Shown: one piece after another, positions 44,864 through 52,830 of the stretch
Position numbering within the stretch: the first letter of the stretch is position 1
Layout of the letters: every line of letters begins with the position of its first letter
Assembly: GCF_019599145.1 (NCBI RefSeq)
Contig: NZ_CP080647.1
Coordinates: 1,984,001-2,048,000, forward strand
Direction: 5' to 3'
DNA length: 64,000 bases
DNA from: Streptomyces akebiae
Lineage (GTDB): Bacteria; Actinomycetota; Actinomycetes; Streptomycetales; Streptomycetaceae
Translations under genes and position numbers: made by a program
The notes under the pieces: model-generated
What the model was told of the DNA's origin: nothing
The model's database searches: none
The model's input: only the letters and a program-made list of their open reading frames with translations

Positions 44864-44915
44864 GAGGCCTCCTTCCTCGAGTGGTGCTTCAGGGACGTGG
44901 AATGCGCGAGGGCCG

Positions 44916-45875
44916 TCACGTGTCGCCCCCGGGCTTGCCGAGGCGTCGAGAGGCGATCTGCGCCAGGACGGTCCGGCGGCCGCCGCCGCGGGCTCGGAGG
45001 CTCACCGCGTCGCGCAGCAGACCGGCCACGGGGTATTCGTCGATGTACCCGTAGCCGCCGTGCACCTGGATCGCGTCCAGGCAGACGTCGACGGCGGTCC
45101 TGCCCGCCTGTGCCAGCAGCTCTGCCGTGTCGAGGTCACCGGCGGCAGCGCTGTCGAGCATCGCGTGCACCGTGCGGACACGGATCCGCATCTCGGCGAG
45201 GATCGCGCGCAGCCCGGCGAAGGTGCCGATCGCCGCACCGAACTGGCGCCGCTCGCCGGCGTACGTCTCGGCCGTGTGCAGCGCCTTCTCGGCGAGGCCG
45301 AGGCCCACAGCGGAGGTGAACAGGTCCCAGTCGCGCGCGGTGCGCCTCGTGACGGTGTCCGGCAGCGTCACGACCGTGTCGTCGAGCCGGACCGTCCGCA
45401 GGGCGGCTTCAAGCAGTCCGCTGCGCCGTGTTCCCTCGGGCTCCTCCCGCACCAGTGCGTCTCGGCGGGCCAGCACGGCCCGTTCCGTGGAGCGGTCCAG
45501 GAGCACCACCGCGGCGGGCGCGAACAAGGTCGGCACAGTGGCCGTCCACTGATTGCGCGCGGTGGGATGGGTGACCGCAGAGGTCACATCCCGCACGTCG
45601 CGGGTGTCCGTCTCCGAAGCGGCGAGACCACGTTGTGCGGCGAACCGGCCCGCGAGGGTGAACGCGGCTGCGGGCGAGAAGTGCGCGGTCGTGCGCACGG
45701 CTGCGACGAGCCAGTCGACGACGTCCTCGAGCTCGGCTGCCTCCTGTGCCAGATCCAGGACATCCGCCGCGACCAGCGCGGAGTGGATCGCGTGGGCGTC
45801 GCTCCACTCCACCGACACAAGACGCTTCGTCAGCACATCGACGAAGTCGTCGAGTTCCACATTGCGCCCGGTCAT
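44916..45875 (-). CDS. Short acyl-CoA dehydrogenase-like protein lacking the catalytic Glu
   Basis: 319 residues from ATG at 45875, overlapping the preceding stop (ATGA). The C-terminal part is clearly ACAD-like (GERRQFGAAIGTFAGLRAIL, then VHGGYGYIDEYPVAGLLRDA). The N-terminal half is shortened, with about 100 residues of the beta-domain region poorly conserved. The end reads RARGGGRR where catalytic ACADs have a YEGT motif, so the base is missing. In actinobacteria some ACADs are alpha2beta2 heteromers in which one subunit has lost its active site; this could be such a partner to the protein at 41725 or 38892. Confidence 0.8.
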   Translation of the reverse strand: MTGRNVELDDFVDVLTKRLVSVEWSDAHAIHSALVAADVLDLAQEAAELEDVVDWLVAAVRTTAHFSPAAAFTLAGRFAAQRGLAASETDTRDVRDVTSAVTHPTARNQWTATVPTLFAPAAVVLLDRSTERAVLARRDALVREEPEGTRRSGLLEAALRTVRLDDTVVTLPDTVTRRTARDWDLFTSAVGLGLAEKALHTAETYAGERRQFGAAIGTFAGLRAILAEMRIRVRTVHAMLDSAAAGDLDTAELLAQAGRTAVDVCLDAIQVHGGYGYIDEYPVAGLLRDAVSLRARGGGRRTVLAQIASRRLGKPGGDT

Positions 45876-46648
45876 CGGTAGAACCTCTCGCGACGGGGGT
45901 CGCGGCGCTCCTCGAAGGACTCCGACATCTCGGCCGCCTCCTCGGTGCTGCGGTAGGCGGTGAGCAGCAGGTCGTGCGCGAGGCGCGCCTGCCCGGCGAC
46001 ACCGGTGTGGCGGCTGGAGAAGGCGGTCTTGAGGGCGGCCAGCGCGAACGGGCCGCGCTTGCGCAAGTCCTGAGCGACTTCGACGGCTCTGTCGAGGACA
46101 GGTCGACCGGTCACCACTTCGTTGACCAGGCCCATGTCCAGGGCTTCCTGAGCGGAGTACTTGCGGTTCAGGTACCACATCTCCTTCGCCCGCCGACGGC
46201 CGATGGTCTCCTCCAGGTACCAGGTGCCGTAGCCGGCGTCGAAGCTGCCGACCATCGGGCCCACCTGACGGAACACGGCGTGCTCGGCGGCGATCGAGAG
46301 GTCGCACACGACCTGAAGCACGTTCCCTCCGCCGACGGCGTAGCCGTTGACCGCCGCGATCACCGGCTTGGGCATCGCGTCGATGAACTCATAGAGATCG
46401 ATGACGGGCATCACGCTGGAGTAGTCGAGCGAGGAGAGCTCGTCATGCTCTCCCCCGATGCAGAAGAACTTGTCGCCGGCACCGGTGAGGACCGCCACGT
46501 CGATCTCGCGGGTCTGCCGCACATTCTGTAGCGCCGCGAGCAGCTCACGGGCCGTTTCGAACCTCAGCTTGTTGGCCCGGTCGGGCCGGTTGATCGTGAT
46601 CACCGCGACGCCGTCATCGACGGCGACAGTGACGTCCTCGTAGCTCAT
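45872..46648 (-). CDS. BadI/MenB-like crotonase, candidate ring-opening 2-ketocycloalkane-carboxyl-CoA hydrolase
   Basis: 258 residues; ATG at 46648 with AGGAG 8 nt upstream. A crotonase of the MenB/BadI branch: INRPDRANKLRFETA, FCIGGEHDELSS, AAVNGYAVGGGNVLQVVCD, and the diagnostic GPMVGSFDAGYGTWYLEETI with its Asp, followed by KEMWYLNRKYSAQEALDMG. MenB makes a ring in menaquinone synthesis; BadI opens the ring of 2-ketocyclohexanecarboxyl-CoA to pimelyl-CoA. No menaquinone genes are near and all neighbours are catabolic, so the BadI-type reaction is preferred. First gene of the eight-gene minus unit. Confidence 0.82.
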   Translation of the reverse strand: MSYEDVTVAVDDGVAVITINRPDRANKLRFETARELLAALQNVRQTREIDVAVLTGAGDKFFCIGGEHDELSSLDYSSVMPVIDLYEFIDAMPKPVIAAVNGYAVGGGNVLQVVCDLSIAAEHAVFRQVGPMVGSFDAGYGTWYLEETIGRRRAKEMWYLNRKYSAQEALDMGLVNEVVTGRPVLDRAVEVAQDLRKRGPFALAALKTAFSSRHTGVAGQARLAHDLLLTAYRSTEEAAEMSESFEERRDPRRERFYR

Positions 46649-46743
46649 GCACTCAGCTCCTGATTCGACGAGTCGGCCCGTTCGGGCCTCGGCTGCGCGA
46701 GCCCGCACCTCACACTCTGACCTGTTTCTTATACAGGTGAAAA

Positions 46744-46782
46744 AGTTTGACATTACGATACTGTGTCTAGGAGGCTTGTCAA
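46744..46782 (-). promoter_or_regulatory. Promoter of the ring-cleavage unit with a GntR-type operator
   Basis: Minus strand: perfect TTGACA (complement of 46777-46782), 16-nt spacer, TATCGT (complement of 46755-46760). The operator TGTCAAACT (complement of 46744-46752) begins about 3 nt past the -10 and covers the expected start point, suited to repression. The plus-strand hydroxyacyl-CoA dehydrogenase gene diverges from the same region. Confidence 0.6.
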
Positions 46783-46838
46783 GGATCTTGGAGTTCGTCC
46801 ACACAGGACGATTCACCGATGACGTCGAGGAGACGCTG

Positions 46839-48320
46839 ATGTCACAGCCACTGGCACCCATCTGCGTGATCGGAGCGGGCACGATGGGCCGGGGGATCGC
46901 GCAGGTAGCCCTGGCCTCCGGTCACCCGGTACACCTGGTCGACCCGGACAAGAGGCAACTGGACTCGGCCAGATCCGAGATCGCCGCCCGCCTCGGCCGG
47001 AAGAACCCGGCGGCATCGGCCCAGGTCGAAGCACGACTGCTGACGCTCACCGACCTCACCCAAGCGCCGCCGGACACACGGACGATCGTCATCGAAGCCA
47101 TCCTCGAGCGCCTGGACGTCAAGCAGGAGGTCCTGCGACGTGCCGCGGAACACTTCGGACCGACGTGCATCCTCGCGACGAACACCTCGTCGCTCTCGAT
47201 CACCGCCATCGCCGCAGGCACGCCAGATCCCTCACGCGTGGTCGGCATGCACTTCTTCAACCCCGTCCCCGTCATGAAGCTCGTCGAGGTCGTCCGGGGC
47301 TTGCAAACCTCCGACGACATCGCCGACACCATCGCCGACCTGGCCGTGCGCTGGGGCAAGTCGGTAGCCCAGGTGCGGTCGGTCCCCGGTTTCATCGTCA
47401 ACCGGGTCGCCCGGGCCTTCTACGGGGAGTCACTCAGACTCGTCGAGGAACGCGCCGCCACGGCGGAGACGATCGACGAACTCATGCGGGCGGCCGGCGG
47501 ATTCCGCATGGGACCGTTCGAACTGATGGACCTGATCGGCAACGACGTCAACTTCGCTGTCACGCAGACCGTCTGGACGTCCTACAACTACGACCCGCGG
47601 TTCGCCCCCTCGCTCATCCAGAGCGAGCTCATCGCCGCAGGACGGCTCGGCCGCAAGACCGGTCATGGCTACTACGAGTACGGCGAGGGCTCCGAGCGCC
47701 CGCTCCCCCGCGCCGCAGAGTTGAGAACCGAAGCGGCGGCGCGCACCACCTCTGTGGTGCTGCACGGTTCGGACGAGCAGTTGGAGACCTTGCTCACCCG
47801 CAGCGGCCTGGACTTCGCCCGGGCGGAGACCGGCATTCCCCGCATCGAATTCGTCGGAATGGGCTCGGTCATGGTCACTGGGGGCCGCAGCGCACGCGAG
47901 GAGTCGAGGCTGCGGGGCGAGCCCGTGCTGCTCGTCGACCGCTGCCTCGACCCCACGACGGCCACCGCCGTCGCCCTCGCGTCCACCGACGCCACGCTCA
48001 CCGACACCGTCGTCGCCCTGCTGGATCGTGCTCGTATCCGCGCCTTCCCCGTTGCCGACGTACCGGGGCTCGTGGTGGCCCGAGTTCTGTCAATGATCGC
48101 GAATGAGGCGTGGGAGACGGCCTACCACGGGGTCGCGACCCCCGACGACATCGACACCGCTATGCGGCTGGGCACCAACTACCCCATGGGCCCGTTTGCC
48201 TGGAGCGCCCGATGGTCGACGCGCGGAGTGCTCGAACTGCTCGACGCGTTGTGGTCGTCCTACCACGATCCCCGGTACCGTGCCAGCAACTCCCTGCGCT
48301 CCGCGGCGCTCGAGACGTAG
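46839..48320 (+). CDS. 3-hydroxyacyl-CoA dehydrogenase (PaaH-like, duplicated C-domain)
   Basis: 493 residues from ATG at 46839 (GAGGAG 6 nt upstream). N-terminal Rossmann motif ICVIGAGTMGRGIAQVA, VIEAILERLDVKQ, catalytic-domain NTSSLSITAIA and MHFFNPVPVMKLVEVV with the conserved His, then VPGFIVNRVARAFYGESL; a second, weaker C-domain repeat ends with ATPDDIDTAMRLGTNYPMGP. The two-C-domain layout and size match PaaH/PaaC 3-hydroxyadipyl-CoA dehydrogenases, which fits a dicarboxylyl-CoA product of ring opening. It diverges from the BadI-like gene. Confidence 0.92.
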   Translation: MSQPLAPICVIGAGTMGRGIAQVALASGHPVHLVDPDKRQLDSARSEIAARLGRKNPAASAQVEARLLTLTDLTQAPPDTRTIVIEAILERLDVKQEVLRRAAEHFGPTCILATNTSSLSITAIAAGTPDPSRVVGMHFFNPVPVMKLVEVVRGLQTSDDIADTIADLAVRWGKSVAQVRSVPGFIVNRVARAFYGESLRLVEERAATAETIDELMRAAGGFRMGPFELMDLIGNDVNFAVTQTVWTSYNYDPRFAPSLIQSELIAAGRLGRKTGHGYYEYGEGSERPLPRAAELRTEAAARTTSVVLHGSDEQLETLLTRSGLDFARAETGIPRIEFVGMGSVMVTGGRSAREESRLRGEPVLLVDRCLDPTTATAVALASTDATLTDTVVALLDRARIRAFPVADVPGLVVARVLSMIANEAWETAYHGVATPDDIDTAMRLGTNYPMGPFAWSARWSTRGVLELLDALWSSYHDPRYRASNSLRSAALET

Positions 48321-48640
48321 GTCGGCAACCGAAGATGACGGCGGTCAGGGCGCTGTCTCTCCTTCGGGTCCGCCTCGATGACCACACGCCAGCCCGCTGG
48401 GGCCCGAGCTTCTACGTGTGAGGTATTCACAGTGGGCAAACGCACTTAGGGGGGACAGATTTCTCCTCAGGACGGCTCCCTCCCGGGAAGAAATCGTCCC
48501 CTTTTGTCAGGCGGTGCGATGGTGGAAGCTCTACGAGGCAGTCGGTGGTGAACACCACGACAAGGTGTTGCCTCGTCTTCCGGCAGGCGGCAGGGCTGAG
48601 CGAGTCACCCCTCCCTCTTCAACGACTGCCCAGCCCCGTC
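48321..48640. other. Non-coding flank left of the IS21 insertion
   Basis: Holds the hairpin terminator at 48451-48505 and otherwise no recognisable gene. A short plus frame from 48418 has no family resemblance. Read together with the right flank at 51006, the pre-insertion sequence would have been a leader region of the aldo/keto reductase gene. Confidence 0.45.
48451..48505 (+). terminator. Hairpin terminator with T-run after the hydroxyacyl-CoA dehydrogenase gene
   Basis: GGGGACAGATTTCT (48451-48464) pairs with AGAAATCGTCCCC (48489-48501), with one bulged A, and TTTT follows at 48502-48505. It lies about 130 nt after the stop. Confidence 0.7.
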
Positions 48641-48691
48641 TGTCGGCGTACACATGAACGTCCCCACCCGCGTACGGATGAAAAGGGACAG
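48641..48691. repeat. Left terminal inverted repeat region of the IS21 element
   Basis: Matches the complement of 50955-51005: identical for the first 11 nt, then shared TCCCCA and GCGTACGGA in the same register. Confidence 0.85.
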
Positions 48692-48765
48692 TTGTTGATG
48701 CGTTGAGGCCTGCTGCTCGGCACTCTGCTGCTTGGTCGGTGAGAGGCGGCGGAAGGCGGTCGACG

Positions 48766-50184
48766 GTGGTCTTGGATCCGCAGCGTTGGTTGGAACTGCG
48801 GCGCTTTCGGAGTCTGTTGGAATCCGGGGCGATCAGCCTGTCGGAGGTGGCCCGGGAGACCGGGCTGGACCGGAAGACGGTGCGTAAGTATCTGTCGGCG
48901 CCGGGTCCGGCGACCCCGCCGCGGCGGTCGCCGAGCGGGCGGTCGAAGGCGAGGGTGATCGATGAGTTCGCGCCGTTGGTGGACTCGATGCTGCGGGCGG
49001 AGATCTTGATGAAGGCCGCGGTGATCCACGGGCGGCTGGCCGCGGAGTACGGGTTCACCGGCAACTATCAGCGCGTCAAGCTCTACGTTCAGGAAGCCCG
49101 GCCTCGCATCGCCGAGGAACTCGGCATCACGCCGAAGGAACTCGCCGGCATGCACCGCCGCTTCGAAGTGATCCCCGGAGCCCAGGCCCAGGTGGACTGG
49201 GGCGACGAGGGCAAGATCCTCGCCCACATGGGAATCCCGAAGGTCTACTCCTTCCACATGACGCTGTCGTATTCGCGCGACCCGTTCTGCTGCTTCACCA
49301 CCAGCCAGGACCTGCAGAGCTTCTTCGACTGCCACCGCCGGGCCTTCGCCCACTTCGGCGGTGTCCCGATGACGATCGTCTACGACCGCACGAAGACCGT
49401 CGTCCGCCGGCACGTCGCTCCGGGCGAGGCGGTCCCGCTGCATCCGGAAGCGGTCGGGTTCGCCGGCCATTACGACTTCGATATCGACGTCCTGGCCGCT
49501 TACCGGCCCACCGGCAAGGGACGCGTCGAACGACAGGTCCTCATCGTCCGTGACCACGTCCTGTCCGGCCGGTCCTTCTCCTCCGTCGAGGAGATGGACG
49601 CCGCCTTCGCCGCCTGGGTGCCGCGGCGCAGGGCTCAGGCCCACAGGACTCACCAGCAGATCATCGGCGAGCGGGCCGCCCGCGACCACGTGGCCCTCAA
49701 ACCGCTGCCGGAGACTCCGTATCTGGTGGCCGAACGGCATCTGCGGCCGGTCGGCAAGGACTGTCTGGTCGCCTTCGGCGGCAATCTCTACTCGGTGCCC
49801 GCACGAAGAGTCCGACCGCGTCAGCTGGTGGAGATCCGGGCCACGAAGTCGCAGGTCATGCTGCATTCCACCATCGCGAACGCCAACGGCGAGACGCTGC
49901 TGGCCACCCATCTGCGGGCGGTCGGCCGCGGGGCCCGTGTCGTCGAGGAGGCCCACTGGGACGGTCTGCCCACCGGCAAGGGGCGCCGGACCACCACCGG
50001 CGATGTCCTGCCACGGCCTCTCCGTGAGCCTGCTCGGGGCGAGGAGACAGGGCCTCTGCAGGCCCTGTTGAACCGCACCGCGGCCACCCGCATCGAGGTC
50101 GGCCGCCGTCCGCTGTCGGTCTATGACGAGCTGACCGGAACCCGCCCCTTCACCACCCGTCCGAGCACGAGGGAAACGTCTTGA
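48766..50184 (+). CDS. istA: IS21-family transposase IstA
   Basis: 472 residues from GTG at 48766 (GGAAGG upstream); a TTG at 48703 is in frame but has no ribosome site. N-terminal HTH (LSEVARETGLDRKTVRKYL), then the rve-type DDE integrase core with Asp in AQVDWGDEGK, Asp in IVYDRTKTVV, and the Glu expected near KGRVERQV. C-terminal part GGNLYSVPARRVRPRQLVEI is the Mu-transposase C-terminal-like domain. It cuts and joins the element's ends with help from IstB. It overlaps istB by 4 nt. Confidence 0.95.
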   Translation: MVLDPQRWLELRRFRSLLESGAISLSEVARETGLDRKTVRKYLSAPGPATPPRRSPSGRSKARVIDEFAPLVDSMLRAEILMKAAVIHGRLAAEYGFTGNYQRVKLYVQEARPRIAEELGITPKELAGMHRRFEVIPGAQAQVDWGDEGKILAHMGIPKVYSFHMTLSYSRDPFCCFTTSQDLQSFFDCHRRAFAHFGGVPMTIVYDRTKTVVRRHVAPGEAVPLHPEAVGFAGHYDFDIDVLAAYRPTGKGRVERQVLIVRDHVLSGRSFSSVEEMDAAFAAWVPRRRAQAHRTHQQIIGERAARDHVALKPLPETPYLVAERHLRPVGKDCLVAFGGNLYSVPARRVRPRQLVEIRATKSQVMLHSTIANANGETLLATHLRAVGRGARVVEEAHWDGLPTGKGRRTTTGDVLPRPLREPARGEETGPLQALLNRTAATRIEVGRRPLSVYDELTGTRPFTTRPSTRETS

Positions 50185-50951
50185 GCGAGCTGGTCTCCAC
50201 CCGCATCCGCAGCACGGCCGGAAAGCTCGGCCTGCCCCACCTGGTTGAAACGATCAACGAGTACACCCGGCGGGCCGACGAGGGCAAGATGGGCTACCTC
50301 GACTTCCTCGACCTGGTGCTGTCCGAGGAACTCGCCGTCCGCGACGACCGCCGCTTCCGCCAGGGCCTGCGGCTCTCCCGGCTGCCCCACCACAAGACGC
50401 TCGACGAGTACGACTTCTCGTTCCAGCCCGACCTCGACCCGCGGAAGGTCAAGGACCTGGCCACCCTCTCATTCGTCGACGGCAAGGCGAACGCCGCTCT
50501 GCTCGGGCCGCCCGGGGTCGGCAAGACACACATCGCCGTCGCTCTCGCGGTCGCGGCCTGCCGGGCCGGCTACTCGATCTACTTCACCAGCCTCGACGAC
50601 ATGGTCCGCAACCTCAAAACCGCCGAGGCTGCCGGGCGTCTGACGAACAAGCTCGGCACCTACCTGCGGCCCAGCGTCCTGGTGGTGGACGAGGTCGGCT
50701 ACCAGCCCCTCGAACGAGCCGAGGCGAACCTGGTCTTCCAGGTCATCTCAAAGCGCTACGAGAAGGGCTCCATCATCCTGACCTCGAACAAGACCTTCAG
50801 CGAATGGGGCCAGGTCTTCGGCGACGAAGTCCTCGCCACCGCCATCCTCGACCGTCTCCTGCACCACTGCGAAGTGATCTCCATCAACGGCCCCAGCTAC
50901 CGGCTCAAGAACCGCCTCAAGGCCATCGAGCGAGAGAACGACGTGGCGTGA
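50181..50951 (+). CDS. istB: IS21-family helper ATPase IstB
   Basis: 256 residues from TTG at 50181, in the TTGA overlap with the istA stop. DnaC/IstB AAA+ ATPase: Walker A LLGPPGVGKTH near residue 112, Walker B VLVVDEVGYQPL, sensor-1 IILTSNKTF and C-terminal DRLLHHCEVI. It selects targets and stimulates the transposase. Confidence 0.96.
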   Translation: MSELVSTRIRSTAGKLGLPHLVETINEYTRRADEGKMGYLDFLDLVLSEELAVRDDRRFRQGLRLSRLPHHKTLDEYDFSFQPDLDPRKVKDLATLSFVDGKANAALLGPPGVGKTHIAVALAVAACRAGYSIYFTSLDDMVRNLKTAEAAGRLTNKLGTYLRPSVLVVDEVGYQPLERAEANLVFQVISKRYEKGSIILTSNKTFSEWGQVFGDEVLATAILDRLLHHCEVISINGPSYRLKNRLKAIERENDVA

Positions 50952-50954
50952 CAG

Positions 50955-51005
50955 CTGGGGACGTTCGTCCGTACGCAACTGGGGAGAAAAGTCCGTACGC
51001 CGACA
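50955..51005. repeat. Right terminal inverted repeat region of the IS21 element
   Basis: Complement begins TGTCGGCGTACGGACTTTTC and contains two GTACGGAC copies about 24 nt apart. See the left end at 48641-48691. Confidence 0.85.
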
Positions 51006-51050
51006 CCGTCGCCTCTTTGCCCCTTCAGACTCTCTTCCAAGGACGCTGTT

Positions 51051-51923
51051 ATGAGCACGCAGCCAACCGAACTCCCTGCCGTCGCCTCGGGCACCTTCGA
51101 TCTGGGTGGCGGCCTGACCGTGAACCGTCTTGGTTACGGCGCCATGCAGCTGACAGGCCCGGGTGTCTGGGGCGAGCCGCGCGATCCTGAGGAGGCCGTC
51201 CGGGTCCTGCGCCGGGCCGTGGAACTGGGCGTCAACTTCATCGACACGGCCGACGCCTACGGGCCGTTCGTCAACGAGCAGCTGATCCGCAGGGCTCTGC
51301 ATCCCTACGCCGATGACCTGGTCATCGCCACCAAGGGGGGCCTCCTCCGCCCGGGCCCGGACGACTGGCGTCCCAACGGCCGCCCCGAGCACCTGCGCGA
51401 GCGGGTGGAGCTGAGCCTGCGCCATCTCGGGATCGAGCGCATCGACCTGTACCAGCTGCACCGCATCGACCCCACGGTTCCGCTCGCCGACCAGATCGGT
51501 GAGCTGACTCTGCTGCAGCAGGAGGGCAAGCTGCGTCACATCGGCGTGTCCGAGGTGACGGTCCAGGAGCTGAAGGAGGCCCGCACCTACGCCGAGATCG
51601 TCTCCGTGCAGAACCTCTACAACCTCGCGAACCGCTCGGCCGAGGACGTGCTGAACTACGCCGAGGCCGAGAACATCGCGTTCATCCCCTGGTTCCCGAT
51701 CGCCACCGGCGAACTCGCCCGCCCGGGCGGCCCGCTGGACGCCGCCTCCAAACAGCATCGCGCGAGTTCTTCGCAGCTCGCACTCGCCTGGCTCCTGCGC
51801 CGCTCCCCGGTGATGCTTCCGATCCCCGGCACCTCCAAGGTCGCGCATCTGGAGGAGAACACCGCCGCTGCGCTGGTCCGACTCACCGACGACGAGTTCC
51901 GGTCCCTGACCGACGCAGTCTGA
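51051..51923 (+). CDS. Aldo/keto reductase
   Basis: 290 residues; ATG at 51051 with AAGGA 7 nt upstream. AKR TIM barrel with the catalytic tetrad: Asp and Tyr in FIDTADAYG, Lys in VIATKGG, His in YQLHRID. IGVSEVTVQEL and IPIPGTSKVAHLEEN-like NADP motifs (LPIPGTSK) complete it. It reduces aldehydes or ketones with NADPH. The IS21 element inserted about 45 nt before the start codon, so the native promoter has probably been displaced and expression may now depend on the element or be lost. Confidence 0.93.
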   Translation: MSTQPTELPAVASGTFDLGGGLTVNRLGYGAMQLTGPGVWGEPRDPEEAVRVLRRAVELGVNFIDTADAYGPFVNEQLIRRALHPYADDLVIATKGGLLRPGPDDWRPNGRPEHLRERVELSLRHLGIERIDLYQLHRIDPTVPLADQIGELTLLQQEGKLRHIGVSEVTVQELKEARTYAEIVSVQNLYNLANRSAEDVLNYAEAENIAFIPWFPIATGELARPGGPLDAASKQHRASSSQLALAWLLRRSPVMLPIPGTSKVAHLEENTAAALVRLTDDEFRSLTDAV

Positions 51924-52010
51924 TCCGAAGGGCACCAAGAGTGCCGAGGCCAGGCGCCCTTCGGTCTGGACCCGTGGCGTAGAGCGTCCGCTGCGTAGCC
52001 ACCAGTGAGC

Positions 52011-52122
52011 TGTTGCGGCAGCGCGCCTGGCAACTTCCGAGAGCTCGTAGCAGCCACTCGACAACGCAGGTTTCAGCCGGAACGCGCTGACGGCACAGGC
52101 CGACGCCGACGGGACGTCAACT
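52011..52122. other. Transposase graveyard, left part
   Basis: Between the aldo/keto reductase gene and the recognisable transposase fragment. Plus-strand translation shows only weak resemblance to transposase sequence in shifting frames. Confidence 0.3.
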
Positions 52123-52420
52123 GTGACGTCTCGGGTGGACTCGGCGATCGTACGTGCCCACGAGCATGCGGCGGGGGCCTCAAAAAAGGGGCCCCGGCAG
52201 ACGATCCCGACGATCGCGCCATCGGCCGGTCCCGCGGTGGTCCGACCACGAAGATCCACCTTGCGGCCAATGCCCACTGCTGGCCTCTCCCGTTCGTTCT
52301 CACCGCCGGACAGACCAGCTACGCGCCCGCCTTCACCGACTTCATGGCGCGCCTACGCGTTCCGCGTCGCCGAAAACGGCCTGCTCGCACACATCCATGT
52401 ACGCCGCGGCGTGACTCGCG
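52123..52420 (+). pseudogene. Frameshifted middle part of an IS5-family transposase
   Basis: One frame reads VDSAIVRAHEHAAGASKKG, the region around the first DDE Asp, and another continues KKGAPADDPDDRAIGRSRG, GPTTKIHLAANAHCWPL and FVLTAGQ with APAFTDFMARLRVPRRR. These are consecutive blocks of IS5-family (IS427-like) transposases, so a frameshift separates them near 52190. Both ends of the gene are missing. Downstream to about 52740 only vague remnants remain. Confidence 0.75.
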
Positions 52421-52740
52421 TGCGAGGCGGTCTGCCGCCGTTCCCCCACGCAAGGGATTTCGGCTACCTGGCTTTTCGCTTCGGCTGCATCTACGGGCCC
52501 GACACAGCCGAGCACTGCAACCGCTGGATGACGCTCGAAGCACTCAGAACAGTCGACCGGATGGCGTCCCTCATCTGCGTCGGTTGCGCCGTGCGAGCAG
52601 CGACCCCGGCCGATCGACCTGACCCTGCGGCTGCCTGGAGCGAGCCATGACGCTGGCATCTGGCACGAAGCTCAGGCTGAGCACCCGCTGCGCCGACCAG
52701 ACAAAGGTGGGGAGCATGACAAAAGCCGGGTATTAGCAAG
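52421..52740. other. Unassigned sequence after the transposase fragment
   Basis: No convincing gene. One plus frame near 52610-52700 (LTLRLPGASHDAGIWHEA) looks like a transposase DDE-region scrap, but this is weak. Confidence 0.3.
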
Positions 52741-52748
52741 TAATGATA

Positions 52749-52777
52749 TTGACTTACATTATAGAGATAGTTAACGT
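52749..52777 (+). promoter_or_regulatory. Promoter of the third aldehyde dehydrogenase gene
   Basis: TTGACT (52749-52754), 17-nt spacer, TAACGT (52772-52777) in an AT-rich patch. It lacks a clear TGTCANACT operator; only the half-site TTACA is present. Its gene starts at 52831. Confidence 0.55.
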
Positions 52778-52830
52778 CCAGTGAGCCGAAGTCTTGTCGC
52801 GCGCGAATCCACCGAAGGAGTGCAGAAGTC

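Larger units (their letters stand above)
48641..51005. mobile_element. Complete IS21-family insertion sequence
   Basis: The 2365-bp element has ends starting TGTCGGCGTAC on both sides (48641-48651, and complement at 50995-51005). The terminal regions carry in-register TCCCCA and GCGTACGGA repeats, the multi-repeat end typical of IS21. It is flanked by a 5-bp direct repeat CCGTC (48636-48640 and 51006-51010), the target duplication. It holds intact istA and istB. Perfect ends and intact genes indicate a recent insertion. It separates the terminator at 48505 from the aldo/keto reductase gene, and lies 45 nt before that gene's start. Confidence 0.92.

Noticed and set aside
52342..52659. Minus frame of 105 codons after the transposase fragment
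   Set aside because: No family match; it overlaps transposase debris read on the other strand.
52749..52777. TTGACTTACA as a tenth GntR-type operator
   Set aside because: It shares only the TTACA half with the palindrome at 9588 and lacks the GT-N3-AC core.
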